Below, in pieces: positions 16,031 through 25,029 of a stretch of DNA of 64,000 nt. The notes beneath the pieces were generated by a model that saw only the letters and a program-made list of their open reading frames with translations, did not search any database and was not told where the DNA came from. This DNA is from Alphaproteobacteria bacterium (GTDB taxonomy: Bacteria > Pseudomonadota > Alphaproteobacteria > GCA-2746255), in contig JAGWAR010000006.1 in NCBI GenBank assembly GCA_021296325.1, forward strand, positions 36,577 to 100,576. The letters run 5' to 3'. Numbering within the stretch: the first letter of the stretch is position 1; every line of letters begins with the position of its first letter. Both the position numbers and the translations under genes were made by a program.

Positions 16031-17374
16031 GTTGCCGCCCTTGTAATCGGCCACTTTTTCGGCCTCGCCGGCCAACACCTGGGCGATCGCCGCCTCGATG
16101 GCGCCGGTATCCGTCACCTGGCGCAGGCCCTTTTCCTCGACGATGGCGGCGGCCGGCTTACCGGTCTCCACCATCTCGGCGAAGACATCTTTGGCGATCC
16201 GCCCCGAAATCGTGTCGTCCGCGATGAGGTCGACCAACCCGCCCAAATCCTCCGCCGAGACGGGCGAGGCCGTGACCGGAACGCCTTTCTTGTTGAGCGC
16301 GCCGAAAAGCTCGCCGATGACCCAGTTGGCGGCCAGTTTCGGGTCGCGGCCCTTCGCCACCTTCTCGTAATAGGCCGCATTCTCCTGCTCGGCGACCAGC
16401 ACGCCCGCATCGTACGGCTGAAGACTGTATTCGGTGATGAAGCGTTCCTTCTTGTCGTCGGGCAGCTCCGGCAAGGCGGCGCGCAGTTCCTCGACGCAAT
16501 CCTCGCTCAGGCGAAGCGGCAGCAAATCCGGGTCCGGGAAATAGCGGTAGTCATGCGCCTCTTCCTTTGACCGCATCGGGCGCGTCTCGCCCTTCGCCGA
16601 ATCGAACAACCGCGTTTCCTGACGAATCGTGCCGCCGTCTTCCAGAAGGTCGACCTGACGGCGCGCCTCGTATTCGACGGCCTGCATGGCGAAGCGAACC
16701 GAATTCACGTTCTTGATTTCGCAGCGCGTGCCGTAAGGCTCGCCCGGCCGGCGCACGGAGACGTTCACGTCACAGCGCATCGAACCTTCTTCCATGTTGC
16801 CGTCGCAGGTGCCGAGATAGCGCAGGATCGAGCGCAGCTTCCGAAGGTAAGCGCCAACCTCCTCCGATCCGCGCAAATCCGGCTCGGAAACGATTTCCAT
16901 CAGCGCCACGCCGGCCCGGTTGAGGTCGACATAGGTCTGGTTCGGATGCTGGTCGTGGAGGCTCTTGCCGGCGTCCTGCTCCAGGTGCAACCGCGTGATG
17001 CCGACCGTGCGCGTCTTGCCGTCCGGCAGGTCGAGCAGCACCTCGCCCTTGCCCACGATCGGATGCGTCCATTGGGAAATCTGGTAGCCGGCCGGCAGGT
17101 CCGGGTAGAAATAGTTCTTGCGGTCGAAGATCGAGACCCGGTTGATCTCGGCCTTCAGCCCCAGCCCCGTGCGCACCGCCTGGCGGACGCATTCCCCGTT
17201 GATGACGGGCAGCATGCCCGGCATCGCCGCATCGACCAGCGAGACCTGGGTGTTTGGCTCGGCCCCGAAATCGGTCGGCGCGCCGGAGAAAAGCTTCGCC
17301 TTCGAGACGATTTGGGCGTGCACCTCGCAACCGATAACGATCTCCCATTCGCCGGTGGCCCCCTGAATGCCCAT
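16025..17374 (-). CDS. gatB: Aspartyl/glutamyl-tRNA amidotransferase subunit B, C-terminally frameshifted
   Basis: GatB binds misacylated tRNA and amidates Glu-tRNA(Gln) or Asp-tRNA(Asn) with GatA and GatC. The N-terminal motif [13 protein letters not shown], the [18 protein letters not shown] segment and RCEIKNVNS are all normal. The frame ends early with VADYKGGNR and TGA, whereas relatives continue KLFGFFVGQVMKAT and about 15 more residues. The missing tail is present just downstream in another frame, so about 28 bases seem to be deleted. The ATG at 17374 overlaps the gatA stop. The tail domain helps hold tRNA, so activity may be reduced, or this may be an assembly error. Confidence 0.88.
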   Translation of the reverse strand: MGIQGATGEWEIVIGCEVHAQIVSKAKLFSGAPTDFGAEPNTQVSLVDAAMPGMLPVINGECVRQAVRTGLGLKAEINRVSIFDRKNYFYPDLPAGYQISQWTHPIVGKGEVLLDLPDGKTRTVGITRLHLEQDAGKSLHDQHPNQTYVDLNRAGVALMEIVSEPDLRGSEEVGAYLRKLRSILRYLGTCDGNMEEGSMRCDVNVSVRRPGEPYGTRCEIKNVNSVRFAMQAVEYEARRQVDLLEDGGTIRQETRLFDSAKGETRPMRSKEEAHDYRYFPDPDLLPLRLSEDCVEELRAALPELPDDKKERFITEYSLQPYDAGVLVAEQENAAYYEKVAKGRDPKLAANWVIGELFGALNKKGVPVTASPVSAEDLGGLVDLIADDTISGRIAKDVFAEMVETGKPAAAIVEEKGLRQVTDTGAIEAAIAQVLAGEAEKVADYKGGNR

Positions 17375-18837
17375 CACGCGCCCCTCTGGATGCCGGGCGC
17401 GGCCGCCTCCAGGGCGGCGGCGGCGCGCAGCAGGGTGGCCTCGTCGAAGGCGCGGCCGATCAACTGCAGGCCCAGGGGCAACCCGTCGGCCGACAGGCCG
17501 GCCGGCACTGACACGCCCGGCAGACCCGCCAGGCTCGCCGGCACCGTGAAGACGTCGTTCAGGTACATGGCGACGGGGTCATCTTCCTTTTCGCCGATCG
17601 GGAAGGCCGGCGTCGGCGTCGTCGGCGTGAGCAGCACGTCCACCTTGCCGAAGGCCTCTTCGAAATCGCGGGCGATCAGGGTCCGCACCTTCTGCGCCTT
17701 CAGGTAGTAGGCGTCGTAATAGCCGGCCGACAGCACATAGGCGCCGATCAGGATGCGGCGCCGGACTTCCCGGCCAAAGCCTTCGGCCCGTGTCTTCTTA
17801 TACATGTCGTTGAGGTCCTCGCCTGCGACCCGAAGGCCGTAGCGGACCCCGTCATAGCGCGCCAGGTTCGACGACGCCTCCGCTGGCGCGATGATGTAAT
17901 AGGCGGGCAGTGCATATCTCGTGTGGGGCAGCGAAACGTCGACGATTTCCGCTCCTGCGTCTTTCAGCCAGACCTTGCCCTGCTCCCACAGGGCGGTGAC
18001 TTCCTCCGCCATGCCATCGGCCTGGTATTCCTTCGGAATGCCGATTTTGAGCCCGCGGACGCCTTGCCCGAGGGCAGCCTCGAAGTCCGGGACCGGCACG
18101 TCGGCCGAGGTCGAATCCTTCGGGTCGAACCCCGCCATGGCGCCTAGCAGGATGGCGGCGTCGCGCACGCTACGGGCAAAGGGCCCAGCCTGGTCGAGCG
18201 AGGAAGCAAAGGCGACGATGCCCCAGCGCGAACAGCGTCCATAGGTGGGCTTCAGCCCGACGACGCCGCAGAAGGCGGCGGGTTGGCGGATCGAACCGCC
18301 AGTGTCCGTCCCCGTCGCTCCCAGGCACAACCCCGCCGCCACGGCGGCGGCCGAGCCGCCGGAGGAACCGCCGGCCACCAGCGGCCGGTTGTCGCCCTCC
18401 CGCCGCCAGGGGTTCTCGGTCGGTCCGAAATGGCTCGTCGTCGTCGACGAGCCCATGGCGAATTCGTCCAGGTTCGTCTTGCCCATGGGCACGGCGCCGG
18501 CATCCCATAATTTCGCGGTGACCGTCGATTCGTAGGGCGGCACGAAACGGTCCAGGATGCGGGAGGCGGCGGTGGTGCGAATGCCTTCCGTGCAAAACAA
18601 ATCCTTCACCGTGACCGGAATGCCTTCCAGCGCGCGGCCCTCGCCCTTGGCCAGACGCGCATCGGACGCCTTCGCGGCCGCAAGCGCCGCCTCCGGCGTC
18701 TCCGTGATGATGGCGTTGAGGCCACGGGCCGCCTCCACCGCCTGTACATGGGCGGCGACCAGTTCCTCGGCGCTGAATGCCTTCTTTCGAAGGCCGTCGC
18801 GCGCCTCGGCAAGGGAAAGATGGGTAAGCGCGGCCAT
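17374..18837 (-). CDS. gatA: Aspartyl/glutamyl-tRNA amidotransferase subunit A
   Basis: A 487-residue amidase-signature enzyme that releases ammonia from glutamine for the GatB reaction. The Ser-cis-Ser-Lys triad is visible: the Lys in PVTVKDLF, the first Ser within [14 protein letters not shown] and the nucleophile region [12 protein letters not shown]. The length is normal. It lies 6 bases downstream of gatC and overlaps gatB at GTGATG, forming a gatCAB operon. Its presence beside aspS in the same window fits an organism that makes Asn-tRNA or Gln-tRNA by transamidation. Confidence 0.96.
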   Translation of the reverse strand: MAALTHLSLAEARDGLRKKAFSAEELVAAHVQAVEAARGLNAIITETPEAALAAAKASDARLAKGEGRALEGIPVTVKDLFCTEGIRTTAASRILDRFVPPYESTVTAKLWDAGAVPMGKTNLDEFAMGSSTTTSHFGPTENPWRREGDNRPLVAGGSSGGSAAAVAAGLCLGATGTDTGGSIRQPAAFCGVVGLKPTYGRCSRWGIVAFASSLDQAGPFARSVRDAAILLGAMAGFDPKDSTSADVPVPDFEAALGQGVRGLKIGIPKEYQADGMAEEVTALWEQGKVWLKDAGAEIVDVSLPHTRYALPAYYIIAPAEASSNLARYDGVRYGLRVAGEDLNDMYKKTRAEGFGREVRRRILIGAYVLSAGYYDAYYLKAQKVRTLIARDFEEAFGKVDVLLTPTTPTPAFPIGEKEDDPVAMYLNDVFTVPASLAGLPGVSVPAGLSADGLPLGLQLIGRAFDEATLLRAAAALEAAAPGIQRGA

Positions 18838-18843
18838 GAGCCC

Positions 18844-19131
18844 CTACTCGACGACCTTCGGAACCGTGAAGAAACCCGCCGTAGCTTCCGGCGCGTTGGC
18901 CAGGATCTTGTCGCGCTGGTCGCCTTCCGTCACCTCGTCCGCCCGGCGGCGCAATTCCATCGCGGCGACGGAGGCCATCGCTTCGACGTTTTCGGTGTCG
19001 ACTTCCTCCAGCTGCTCGACAAAATCGAGAATTTTGGAAAGCTCTCCGGCCAAATCCTCGAGTTCTTCCTCGCCCACCCGAATACGGGCAAGCGATGCGA
19101 TGCCTGCCACGGTGGCCTTGTCCAGAGACAT
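18844..19131 (-). CDS. gatC: Aspartyl/glutamyl-tRNA amidotransferase subunit C
   Basis: A 95-residue stabilising subunit of GatCAB. The start at 19131 (MSLDKATVAGIASLARI) has GGAGAG upstream; the longer open frame is an artefact. Motifs GIASLARIRVGEEELE and NAPEATAGFFTVPKVVE match the family, whose C terminus wraps around GatA. It is the first gene of the leftward gatCAB operon, divergent from ruvX with an 85-base gap that probably holds both promoters. Confidence 0.95.
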   Translation of the reverse strand: MSLDKATVAGIASLARIRVGEEELEDLAGELSKILDFVEQLEEVDTENVEAMASVAAMELRRRADEVTEGDQRDKILANAPEATAGFFTVPKVVE

Positions 19132-19216
19132 GAGGTAAGTCTCTCCAGGTAAATGATCGGAATGCCTTGAAAACCGGGGCGTCCGGTGGAATATGGAGCG
19201 GAAGGTATCACCCGCT

Positions 19217-19699
19217 ATGGCGATCTGCAACCCTATGGAGCTTCGCGCACGCCTCGCCCCCGACGCGTGCCTGATCGGCCTCGACGTCGGCGAGAAAACG
19301 ATCGGGATCGCATTCTCCGACCCTTCTTGCACGATCGCGACACCTTATGAGACGCTCCAGCGATCGAAATTTCGAGACGACGTTGAAAAGTTGAAAGCGC
19401 ACATCGCCTCCCATCATGTCGGCGGCATCGTCGTCGGCCTGCCCATCAACATGAACGGAACGGAAGGTCCGCGTTGCCAATCGACGCGCGCCTTTGCCGA
19501 CAATTTGCTGCAGGTCATCGACCTGCCGCTCGTCTTCTGGGACGAACGCCTGTCCACGGCCGCTGTGACGCGCACGCTTCTGGAGGCGGACCTCTCCCGC
19601 AAACGCCGCCGCGAAGTCGTCGACAAACTTGCCGCCGCATACATTCTGCAAGGTCTGCTCGATTCCTACGCCGCCCTCAAGAAAGAGGCCGGACCGTGA
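19217..19699 (+). CDS. ruvX: Holliday junction resolvase-like / pre-16S rRNA nuclease
   Basis: A YqgF/RuvX family RNase H-fold protein, involved in processing the 5' end of 16S rRNA and possibly in junction resolution. The motifs LIGLDVGEKTIGIAFSD (catalytic Asp), GGIVVGLPINMNGTEGPR, FWDERLSTAAV and DKLAAAYILQ are complete. I chose the ATG at 19217 (160 residues), which has GGAAGG 11 bases upstream, over 19193. The stop overlaps the next gene as GTGA. Confidence 0.93.
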   Translation: MAICNPMELRARLAPDACLIGLDVGEKTIGIAFSDPSCTIATPYETLQRSKFRDDVEKLKAHIASHHVGGIVVGLPINMNGTEGPRCQSTRAFADNLLQVIDLPLVFWDERLSTAAVTRTLLEADLSRKRRREVVDKLAAAYILQGLLDSYAALKKEAGP

Positions 19700-20913
19700 C
19701 GGGCCCGCTTGCAGACGTCCGTATCCTGGATCTGACGCGCGTGCTGGCGGGACCTACCTGCACGCAGCTTCTGGGCGATTTCGGCGCCGACGTCATCAAG
19801 ATCGAACGGCCCGGCATCGGCGACGACACGCGGAAATGGGGGCCGCCCTACCTCAAGGACGCGGCCGGCAAGGAAACCTCCGAAAGCGCCTATTACCTGA
19901 GCGCCAACCGCAACAAGCGTTCGGTGACGATCGACTTTGCGCAGCCCGAAGGCCAGGCCCTCGTGAAACGCCTTCTGGAAAAGTGCGACCTTCTTGTCGA
20001 AAACTTCAAGGGCGGCACATTAAAGAAATATGGCCTTGCCTTCGATCAGCTCCAGCCCGACTTCCCCGCCCTGATCTATTGCTCGATCTCCGGTTTCGGA
20101 CAGACCGGACCTTACGCCCACCGGGCCGGCTACGACTACCTCGCCCAGGCCATGGGCGGATTGATGAGCATCACCGGCGAACCGGAGGGCGAGCCGGTCA
20201 AGGTCGGCATCGGCATCGCCGACATCATGGCCGGCATGTACGCGACCAGCGCCATCCTTGCCGCCCTTCACCGGCGCACCGAAACCGGCGAAGGGCAATC
20301 CATCGACGTCGGCCTGCTCGATTCCCAGGTCGCCTGGCTCACCTACGAAGGCCAGAACTACCTCACCTCCGGCCAGCTGCCGCAGCGGCGCGGCAACGCG
20401 CATCCGAACATCGTCCCCTACCAAACCTTCGCGGCAGCCGACGGCTACTTCGTGCTGGCCGTCGGCAACGACCGCCAGTTTCAGAAATTCTGCGGCTTTG
20501 CGGGCTGCCCGGAGCTGGCCGAGGATCCGCGCTATCGGACGAATTCGAAGCGCATCGAAAACCGCCAGGAACTCGCCAGGATCCTAAGCGACGTGATCGC
20601 GCAAAAGCCGATCAAATACTGGACGGAGGGGCTGGAAAAGCTGGGCGTGCCCTCCGGGCCCGTCAACGACATCCAGGGCGTTTTCGAGGACCCGCAGATC
20701 CGCCACCGCGCGATGAAGATCCGGATGCCCCATGCGCTCCGCTCGGACCCCCCGATCGACCTGATCGGCAATCCGGTCCACCTTTCGGGGACGCCCGTCT
20801 CCTATCGCCACCCGCCGCCCGTCCTCGGCCAGCACACCGACGAGATCCTGGCCGATCTGCTCGACATGCCCGAGGCCGAACGGGAAGCGTTGCGGGAAAA
20901 GGGTATTATCTAG
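19696..20913 (+). CDS. CaiB/BaiF family (type III) CoA-transferase
   Basis: A 405-residue enzyme starting at the GTG at 19696, which overlaps the ruvX stop. It begins PLADVRILDLTRVLAGPTCT and carries GADVIKIERPG, SANRNKRSVTIDF and YDYLAQAMGGLMSITGEPEG; the active-site Asp is probably in GIGIADIMAGMYA. These enzymes move CoA between carboxylic acids such as formyl/oxalyl, succinyl or carnitine-type donors, and the substrate cannot be told from sequence alone. It is co-transcribed with ruvX and precedes pyrB, with no obvious metabolic link. Confidence 0.92.
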   Translation: MTGPLADVRILDLTRVLAGPTCTQLLGDFGADVIKIERPGIGDDTRKWGPPYLKDAAGKETSESAYYLSANRNKRSVTIDFAQPEGQALVKRLLEKCDLLVENFKGGTLKKYGLAFDQLQPDFPALIYCSISGFGQTGPYAHRAGYDYLAQAMGGLMSITGEPEGEPVKVGIGIADIMAGMYATSAILAALHRRTETGEGQSIDVGLLDSQVAWLTYEGQNYLTSGQLPQRRGNAHPNIVPYQTFAAADGYFVLAVGNDRQFQKFCGFAGCPELAEDPRYRTNSKRIENRQELARILSDVIAQKPIKYWTEGLEKLGVPSGPVNDIQGVFEDPQIRHRAMKIRMPHALRSDPPIDLIGNPVHLSGTPVSYRHPPPVLGQHTDEILADLLDMPEAEREALREKGII

Positions 20914-20967
20914 GGCCTCCCCTCTTGCTTGCAGAAAGCGGGAAAGACGGCTTATAGTGGCGCTTTA

Positions 20968-21936
20968 ATGAACAAGATTGTCTCTAACACCTTCTTTCCC
21001 CACGGACATTTGCTGGGGATCGAGGGCCTTTTGGCGGGTGAGATTTCCTCTCTCCTCGACCTTTCCGAATCCCACGTCGAACAGAACCGTCAGGCCAACA
21101 AGAAGCGCCCGCTGCTGCAGGGCCGCACCGTCATCAATCTTTTCTTCGAAAGTTCGACCCGCACCCGGACCTCCTTCGAGCTTGCCTGCAAGCGCCTTGG
21201 CGCCGACGTGATCAACATGTCCGTCTCGACCAGCGCGATCAAGAAGGGCGAGACCTTGCTGGATACGGCGATGACCCTGAACGCGATGCACCCGGACGTG
21301 CTGGTCGTGCGTCACCCCCATAGCGGCGCCGTCAAACTGCTTTCCGAAAAAGTCGCCTGCTCGGTGATCAATGCGGGCGACGGCAGCCACGAACATCCGA
21401 CCCAGGCGCTGCTTGACGCGCTGACCATTCGGCGGCGCAAGAAACGCCTGCAGGGATTGCGGGTCGCCATCTGCGGCGACGTGCTGCACAGCCGGGTTGC
21501 GCGGTCGAACATCCACCTGCTGAACACGATGGGCGCGAACGTCTGCGTCGTCGCCCCCGTCACCCTGCTGCCGATCGACATCGAACGCCTCGGTGTCGAA
21601 ATCTTTCACGACATGGCGCAGGGCCTCAAGGGCTGCGACATCGTCATGATGCTGCGGCTGCAACGGGAACGGATGAACGGGAATTTCATCCCCTCGCTTC
21701 GGGAATATTTCCGCTTCTTCGGCCTCGACGCCGAAAAGCTGGCCAGCGCCAAGCCGGACGCGCTGATCATGCATCCGGGCCCCATGAACCGTGGCGTCGA
21801 GATCGACAGCGAAGTCGCCGACGACATCGCGCGCAGCGTTATTCACGAACAGGTCGAGATGGGTGTCGCGGTGCGAATGGCCTGCCTCGAAACCGTCATC
21901 CAGGCGGCTGAAACCAAAGGGAAAGCGGCGCCATGA
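20968..21936 (+). CDS. pyrB: Aspartate carbamoyltransferase catalytic subunit
   Basis: A 322-residue enzyme joining carbamoyl phosphate and aspartate in pyrimidine synthesis. [20 protein letters not shown] is the carbamoyl phosphate loop; [29 protein letters not shown] and [11 protein letters not shown] complete the active site. The ATG at 20968 ([20 protein letters not shown]) is preferred over the open frame start at 20929, though no strong ribosome site is seen. It overlaps the pyrC-like gene as ATGA. No PyrI regulatory chain is present. Confidence 0.95.
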   Translation: MNKIVSNTFFPHGHLLGIEGLLAGEISSLLDLSESHVEQNRQANKKRPLLQGRTVINLFFESSTRTRTSFELACKRLGADVINMSVSTSAIKKGETLLDTAMTLNAMHPDVLVVRHPHSGAVKLLSEKVACSVINAGDGSHEHPTQALLDALTIRRRKKRLQGLRVAICGDVLHSRVARSNIHLLNTMGANVCVVAPVTLLPIDIERLGVEIFHDMAQGLKGCDIVMMLRLQRERMNGNFIPSLREYFRFFGLDAEKLASAKPDALIMHPGPMNRGVEIDSEVADDIARSVIHEQVEMGVAVRMACLETVIQAAETKGKAAP

Positions 21937-23234
21937 CGGCAAAGAAAAACCGCACGGCTTACGTCAACGCCCGCCTGCTGGACCCGGCAAGCGGGCTCGA
22001 CGCAAAAGGTGCCCTGCTCACGGAAGGGGGCGAGATTCTCGACCTCGGGCCGAAGCTGTTCGCCGACGGCGTGCCGGACGGCATCGAACGCATCGACTGC
22101 CAGGGCCATTGCCTGGCGCCTGGCCTGATCGACGCCCGTGTGCAGTTGCGCGAGCCTGGCTACGAGCACAAGGAAACGATGACGACGGCAAGCCTTGCGG
22201 CGGCCTCCGGCGGCGTCACGACGATGCTGTGCCTGCCGAACACGGACCCCGTCATCGACGGGGTCGCCCTGGTCGAACTGGTCAAGCGCCGCGCCCTCGA
22301 CGCCGGCCTTATCAACGTTCACCCCTACGCCGCGCTTACCCAGGGCCTCGGCGGCGAACAGATCACGGAAATGGGGCTGTTGGCCGAGGCCGGCGCCGTC
22401 GCCTTCACGGACGGCATTGCCACCGTCGCCAACGCGATGACCTTCCGCCGCGCCCTCGACTACGCGCGCACCTTCGATCTCCTGATCGTCCAGCATCCGG
22501 AAGACCCGGCGCTGGCAAACGGCGGCGTCATGAACGAAGGCGAGCTTGCCACCCGCCTGGGCCTTGCCGGCATTCCCACCGCCGCCGAAACGATCCTGGT
22601 CGAGCGCGACCTGCGCCTGCTGGAACTGACCGGCGGGCGTTATCACGCGGCGCATCTCTCGACGGCGGACGCGATCGAAGCCGTGCGCCGGGCCAAGAAA
22701 AAAGGGTTGAACGTCACCTGCGAAACGGCGCCACCCTATTTCGCGTTGAACGAAACGGCGGTGGGCGATTACCGGACTTTTGCGAAACTTTCCCCGCCAC
22801 TTCGCGACGAGACCGACCGCGAGGCCGTTATCGAAGGCCTGAAGGACGGCACGATTGATCTCATCGCAAGCGACCACGCGCCCCACGACCAGGACAGCAA
22901 GCGGCTGCCCTTCGTGCAGGCCGAAAACGGTATCGTCGGTCTCGAGACCCTGTTGCCGCTGACGCTCGAGCTGGTTCACAACGGCTCGCTGCCGCTGCTT
23001 CGCGCGCTCGAAGCGGTGACGGTGGCGCCGGCGCGTGTCTTCCGCCTTGCCGGCGGCGTCCTGGCCAAGGGCAAGCCGGCCGATCTCGTGCTGTTCGACC
23101 TGGAGAAACCCTGGAAGATCGACGTCGAACGGTTCCGCAGCAAATCGAAGAATTCGCCCTTTGACGGCCGCCCCGTGCAAGGGGTCGTGCTGCGGACGGT
23201 CGCCGCCGGGCAACCGGCCTTCGTTCAGGAGTAA
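21933..23234 (+). CDS. pyrC: Dihydroorotase-like protein, probably non-catalytic (PyrX type)
   Basis: A 433-residue class I dihydroorotase-fold protein. The normal metal motif D-x-H-x-H in GLIDxHVHLREPG reads [13 protein letters not shown] near residue 66, so both histidines that bind the binuclear metal site are gone. Later motifs partly remain ([21 protein letters not shown] in place of HCED). Inactive PyrC paralogues that hold PyrB in an assembled complex are known in Pseudomonas and occur in many alphaproteobacteria. Translational coupling to pyrB fits that role. A catalytic dihydroorotase should exist elsewhere in the genome. Confidence 0.9.
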   Translation: MTAKKNRTAYVNARLLDPASGLDAKGALLTEGGEILDLGPKLFADGVPDGIERIDCQGHCLAPGLIDARVQLREPGYEHKETMTTASLAAASGGVTTMLCLPNTDPVIDGVALVELVKRRALDAGLINVHPYAALTQGLGGEQITEMGLLAEAGAVAFTDGIATVANAMTFRRALDYARTFDLLIVQHPEDPALANGGVMNEGELATRLGLAGIPTAAETILVERDLRLLELTGGRYHAAHLSTADAIEAVRRAKKKGLNVTCETAPPYFALNETAVGDYRTFAKLSPPLRDETDREAVIEGLKDGTIDLIASDHAPHDQDSKRLPFVQAENGIVGLETLLPLTLELVHNGSLPLLRALEAVTVAPARVFRLAGGVLAKGKPADLVLFDLEKPWKIDVERFRSKSKNSPFDGRPVQGVVLRTVAAGQPAFVQE

Positions 23235-23236
23235 CC

Positions 23237-23857
23237 ATGGCGACGCTTGCGGAAATCGCGTCGGACCATCTGTTGCTGACGGCGGCAGCGGGCTATTTGC
23301 TCGGCTCCATTCCCTTCGGGTTGCTGCTCACGCGCCTGACCGGCCGCGGCGAGCTTCGCAAGATCGGCTCCGGCAATATCGGGGCGACGAACGTGCTGCG
23401 CTCGGGCTCGAAGCTGCTGGCCCTGCTCACCCTGCTGCTGGACGCCGGCAAGGGGGCCTTGGCCGTCGGCATCGGGCTTGAATTCGGCTTTCCGGCCGCC
23501 ATGATCGCGGGCGGCGGCGCCGTCCTTGGCCATCTCTTCCCGCCCTGGCTCGGCTTTCGCGGCGGCAAAGGCGTGGCGACGACCCTTGGCGTGCTGCTGA
23601 CGCTGGCCTGGCCGGTCGGCCTCATCGCCTGCATCGTCTGGCTGCTGGTCGCAGCTCTCTTCCGCTATTCTTCCCTCGCCGCGCTGATCGCCATCGGCAC
23701 GGCGCCACTTGCCGCCGTCTTCTTCGGCGACATCGCCTTCACCGCTTTCACCATCCTGATCGCTGGCATCGTGCTGCTTCGCCATCACGCGAACGTCCGG
23801 CGGCTGATCCGGGGAGAAGAATCCAGGATCGGACGTTCGACCGATGCAAAAGGCTGA
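23237..23857 (+). CDS. plsY: Glycerol-3-phosphate acyltransferase PlsY
   Basis: A 206-residue inner membrane enzyme that acylates glycerol-3-phosphate from acyl-phosphate, the first step of phospholipid synthesis. The three PlsY motifs are visible: YLLGSIPFGLLL, GSGNIGATNVLR with a following DAGKGALAV, and HLFPPWLGFRGGKGVATTLG. There are about five membrane segments. The start has AGGAG 7 bases upstream. The stop overlaps dprA as TGATG. Confidence 0.96.
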   Translation: MATLAEIASDHLLLTAAAGYLLGSIPFGLLLTRLTGRGELRKIGSGNIGATNVLRSGSKLLALLTLLLDAGKGALAVGIGLEFGFPAAMIAGGGAVLGHLFPPWLGFRGGKGVATTLGVLLTLAWPVGLIACIVWLLVAALFRYSSLAALIAIGTAPLAAVFFGDIAFTAFTILIAGIVLLRHHANVRRLIRGEESRIGRSTDAKG

Positions 23858-24984
23858 TGTCAGCCACGCCGCGAACGCTTGCCGATGAAGAACGCCTCGA
23901 CTGGCTTCGCCTGATCCGAAGCGAGAACGTCGGCCCGGTCACCTTCTACAAGCTCCTTGAGGCCTATGGCACGGCGGCGGCGGCCCTTGAAGCGGCACCG
24001 AAGCTCGCCCGCCGGGGCGGCCGGCAGAAACCGATCGCGGTCTGCCCGAAGGAGGAAGCGTTGCGCGAGGTCGAGGCCCACGCGACGCATGGGACGCGCC
24101 TGGTTGCCCTGGGCGAGCCCGACTACCCGGCCGAACTGGCCCACATTTACGACCCGCCACCGATCCTGAGCCTGCGCGGCCACGCCCATCTGTTTGAAAA
24201 GCCCGTCTTCGCCATCGTCGGCGCCCGCAACGCTTCGACGAACGGCCGGCGATTGACGGAACGGATCGCGGCCGATCTGGGAACGAACGGATTGGCGATC
24301 GCCTCGGGTCTTGCGCGCGGCATCGACACCTCAGCTCACGAAGGAAGCCTTGCCTCGGGTACCATTGCCGTTCAGGCTGGCGGCATCGACGTCCCCTACC
24401 CGCAGGAGAACGCGCCGCTCTACGAGCGGATCGCAAGCGAGGGGATCCTGCTTTCCGAACAGCCCTTCGGCACGACGCCCCAGGCCCGCCACTTCCCGCG
24501 GCGCAACCGCCTCATCTCCGGCGTCGCCCTTGGCGTGTTGATCGTCGAGGCGGCGCCGAAATCCGGCTCGCTGATCACGGCGCGGATGGCGCTGGAACAG
24601 GGCCGCGAGGTCTTTGCCGTGCCGGGCTCGCCGCTTGATCCGCGCGCGCAGGGGACGAATCACCTCCTGCGCCAGGGCGCCGTCCTCACCGAATCGGCAA
24701 AGGACATTCTGATGGCGCTGGAAGGCCGGTTGCGCCGGCCGCTCGAAGAGCGCAAAGCCTTGCCTATCAAGCCGCCCGCCGCCCCGCCGCCCAGTGAATC
24801 GGAAGTCGATGCAGCCCGCACGCAAGTGCTGGAAATGCTGGGTCCCTCACCAGTAATGGTTGACGAAGTCCTTCGACGATGCCAATTGTCACCCGCCGTT
24901 CTATCCACAGTTCTTCTCGAATTAGAGCTGGCAGGCCGCCTCGAACGCCATCCCGGTAATCAGGTCTCGTTGCTGTCTCTATAA
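23857..24984 (+). CDS. dprA: DNA processing protein DprA
   Basis: A 375-residue protein that loads RecA on incoming single-stranded DNA during transformation. An N-terminal SAM-like region (ERLDWLRLIRSENVGPVTFY) is followed by the Rossmann-type fold (FAIVGARNASTNGRRLTERI, ASGLARGIDTSAHEGSL, PRRNRLISGVALGVLIVEA) and a C-terminal winged-helix (DML1-like) domain from about residue 310. The sequence is complete. It is coupled to plsY and followed 45 bases later by topA. Confidence 0.95.
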   Translation: MSATPRTLADEERLDWLRLIRSENVGPVTFYKLLEAYGTAAAALEAAPKLARRGGRQKPIAVCPKEEALREVEAHATHGTRLVALGEPDYPAELAHIYDPPPILSLRGHAHLFEKPVFAIVGARNASTNGRRLTERIAADLGTNGLAIASGLARGIDTSAHEGSLASGTIAVQAGGIDVPYPQENAPLYERIASEGILLSEQPFGTTPQARHFPRRNRLISGVALGVLIVEAAPKSGSLITARMALEQGREVFAVPGSPLDPRAQGTNHLLRQGAVLTESAKDILMALEGRLRRPLEERKALPIKPPAAPPPSESEVDAARTQVLEMLGPSPVMVDEVLRRCQLSPAVLSTVLLELELAGRLERHPGNQVSLLSL

Positions 24985-25029
24985 AGAGAGAACAGGGTTT
25001 TACCTTTTTTCGGCACGGGTTGAGGGCAT

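Noticed and set aside
24895-24910. CTATCCACA resembling a DnaA box
   Set aside because: It is a single near-match within the conserved C-terminal coding part of dprA, with no cluster of boxes or AT-rich region, so it is not an origin.
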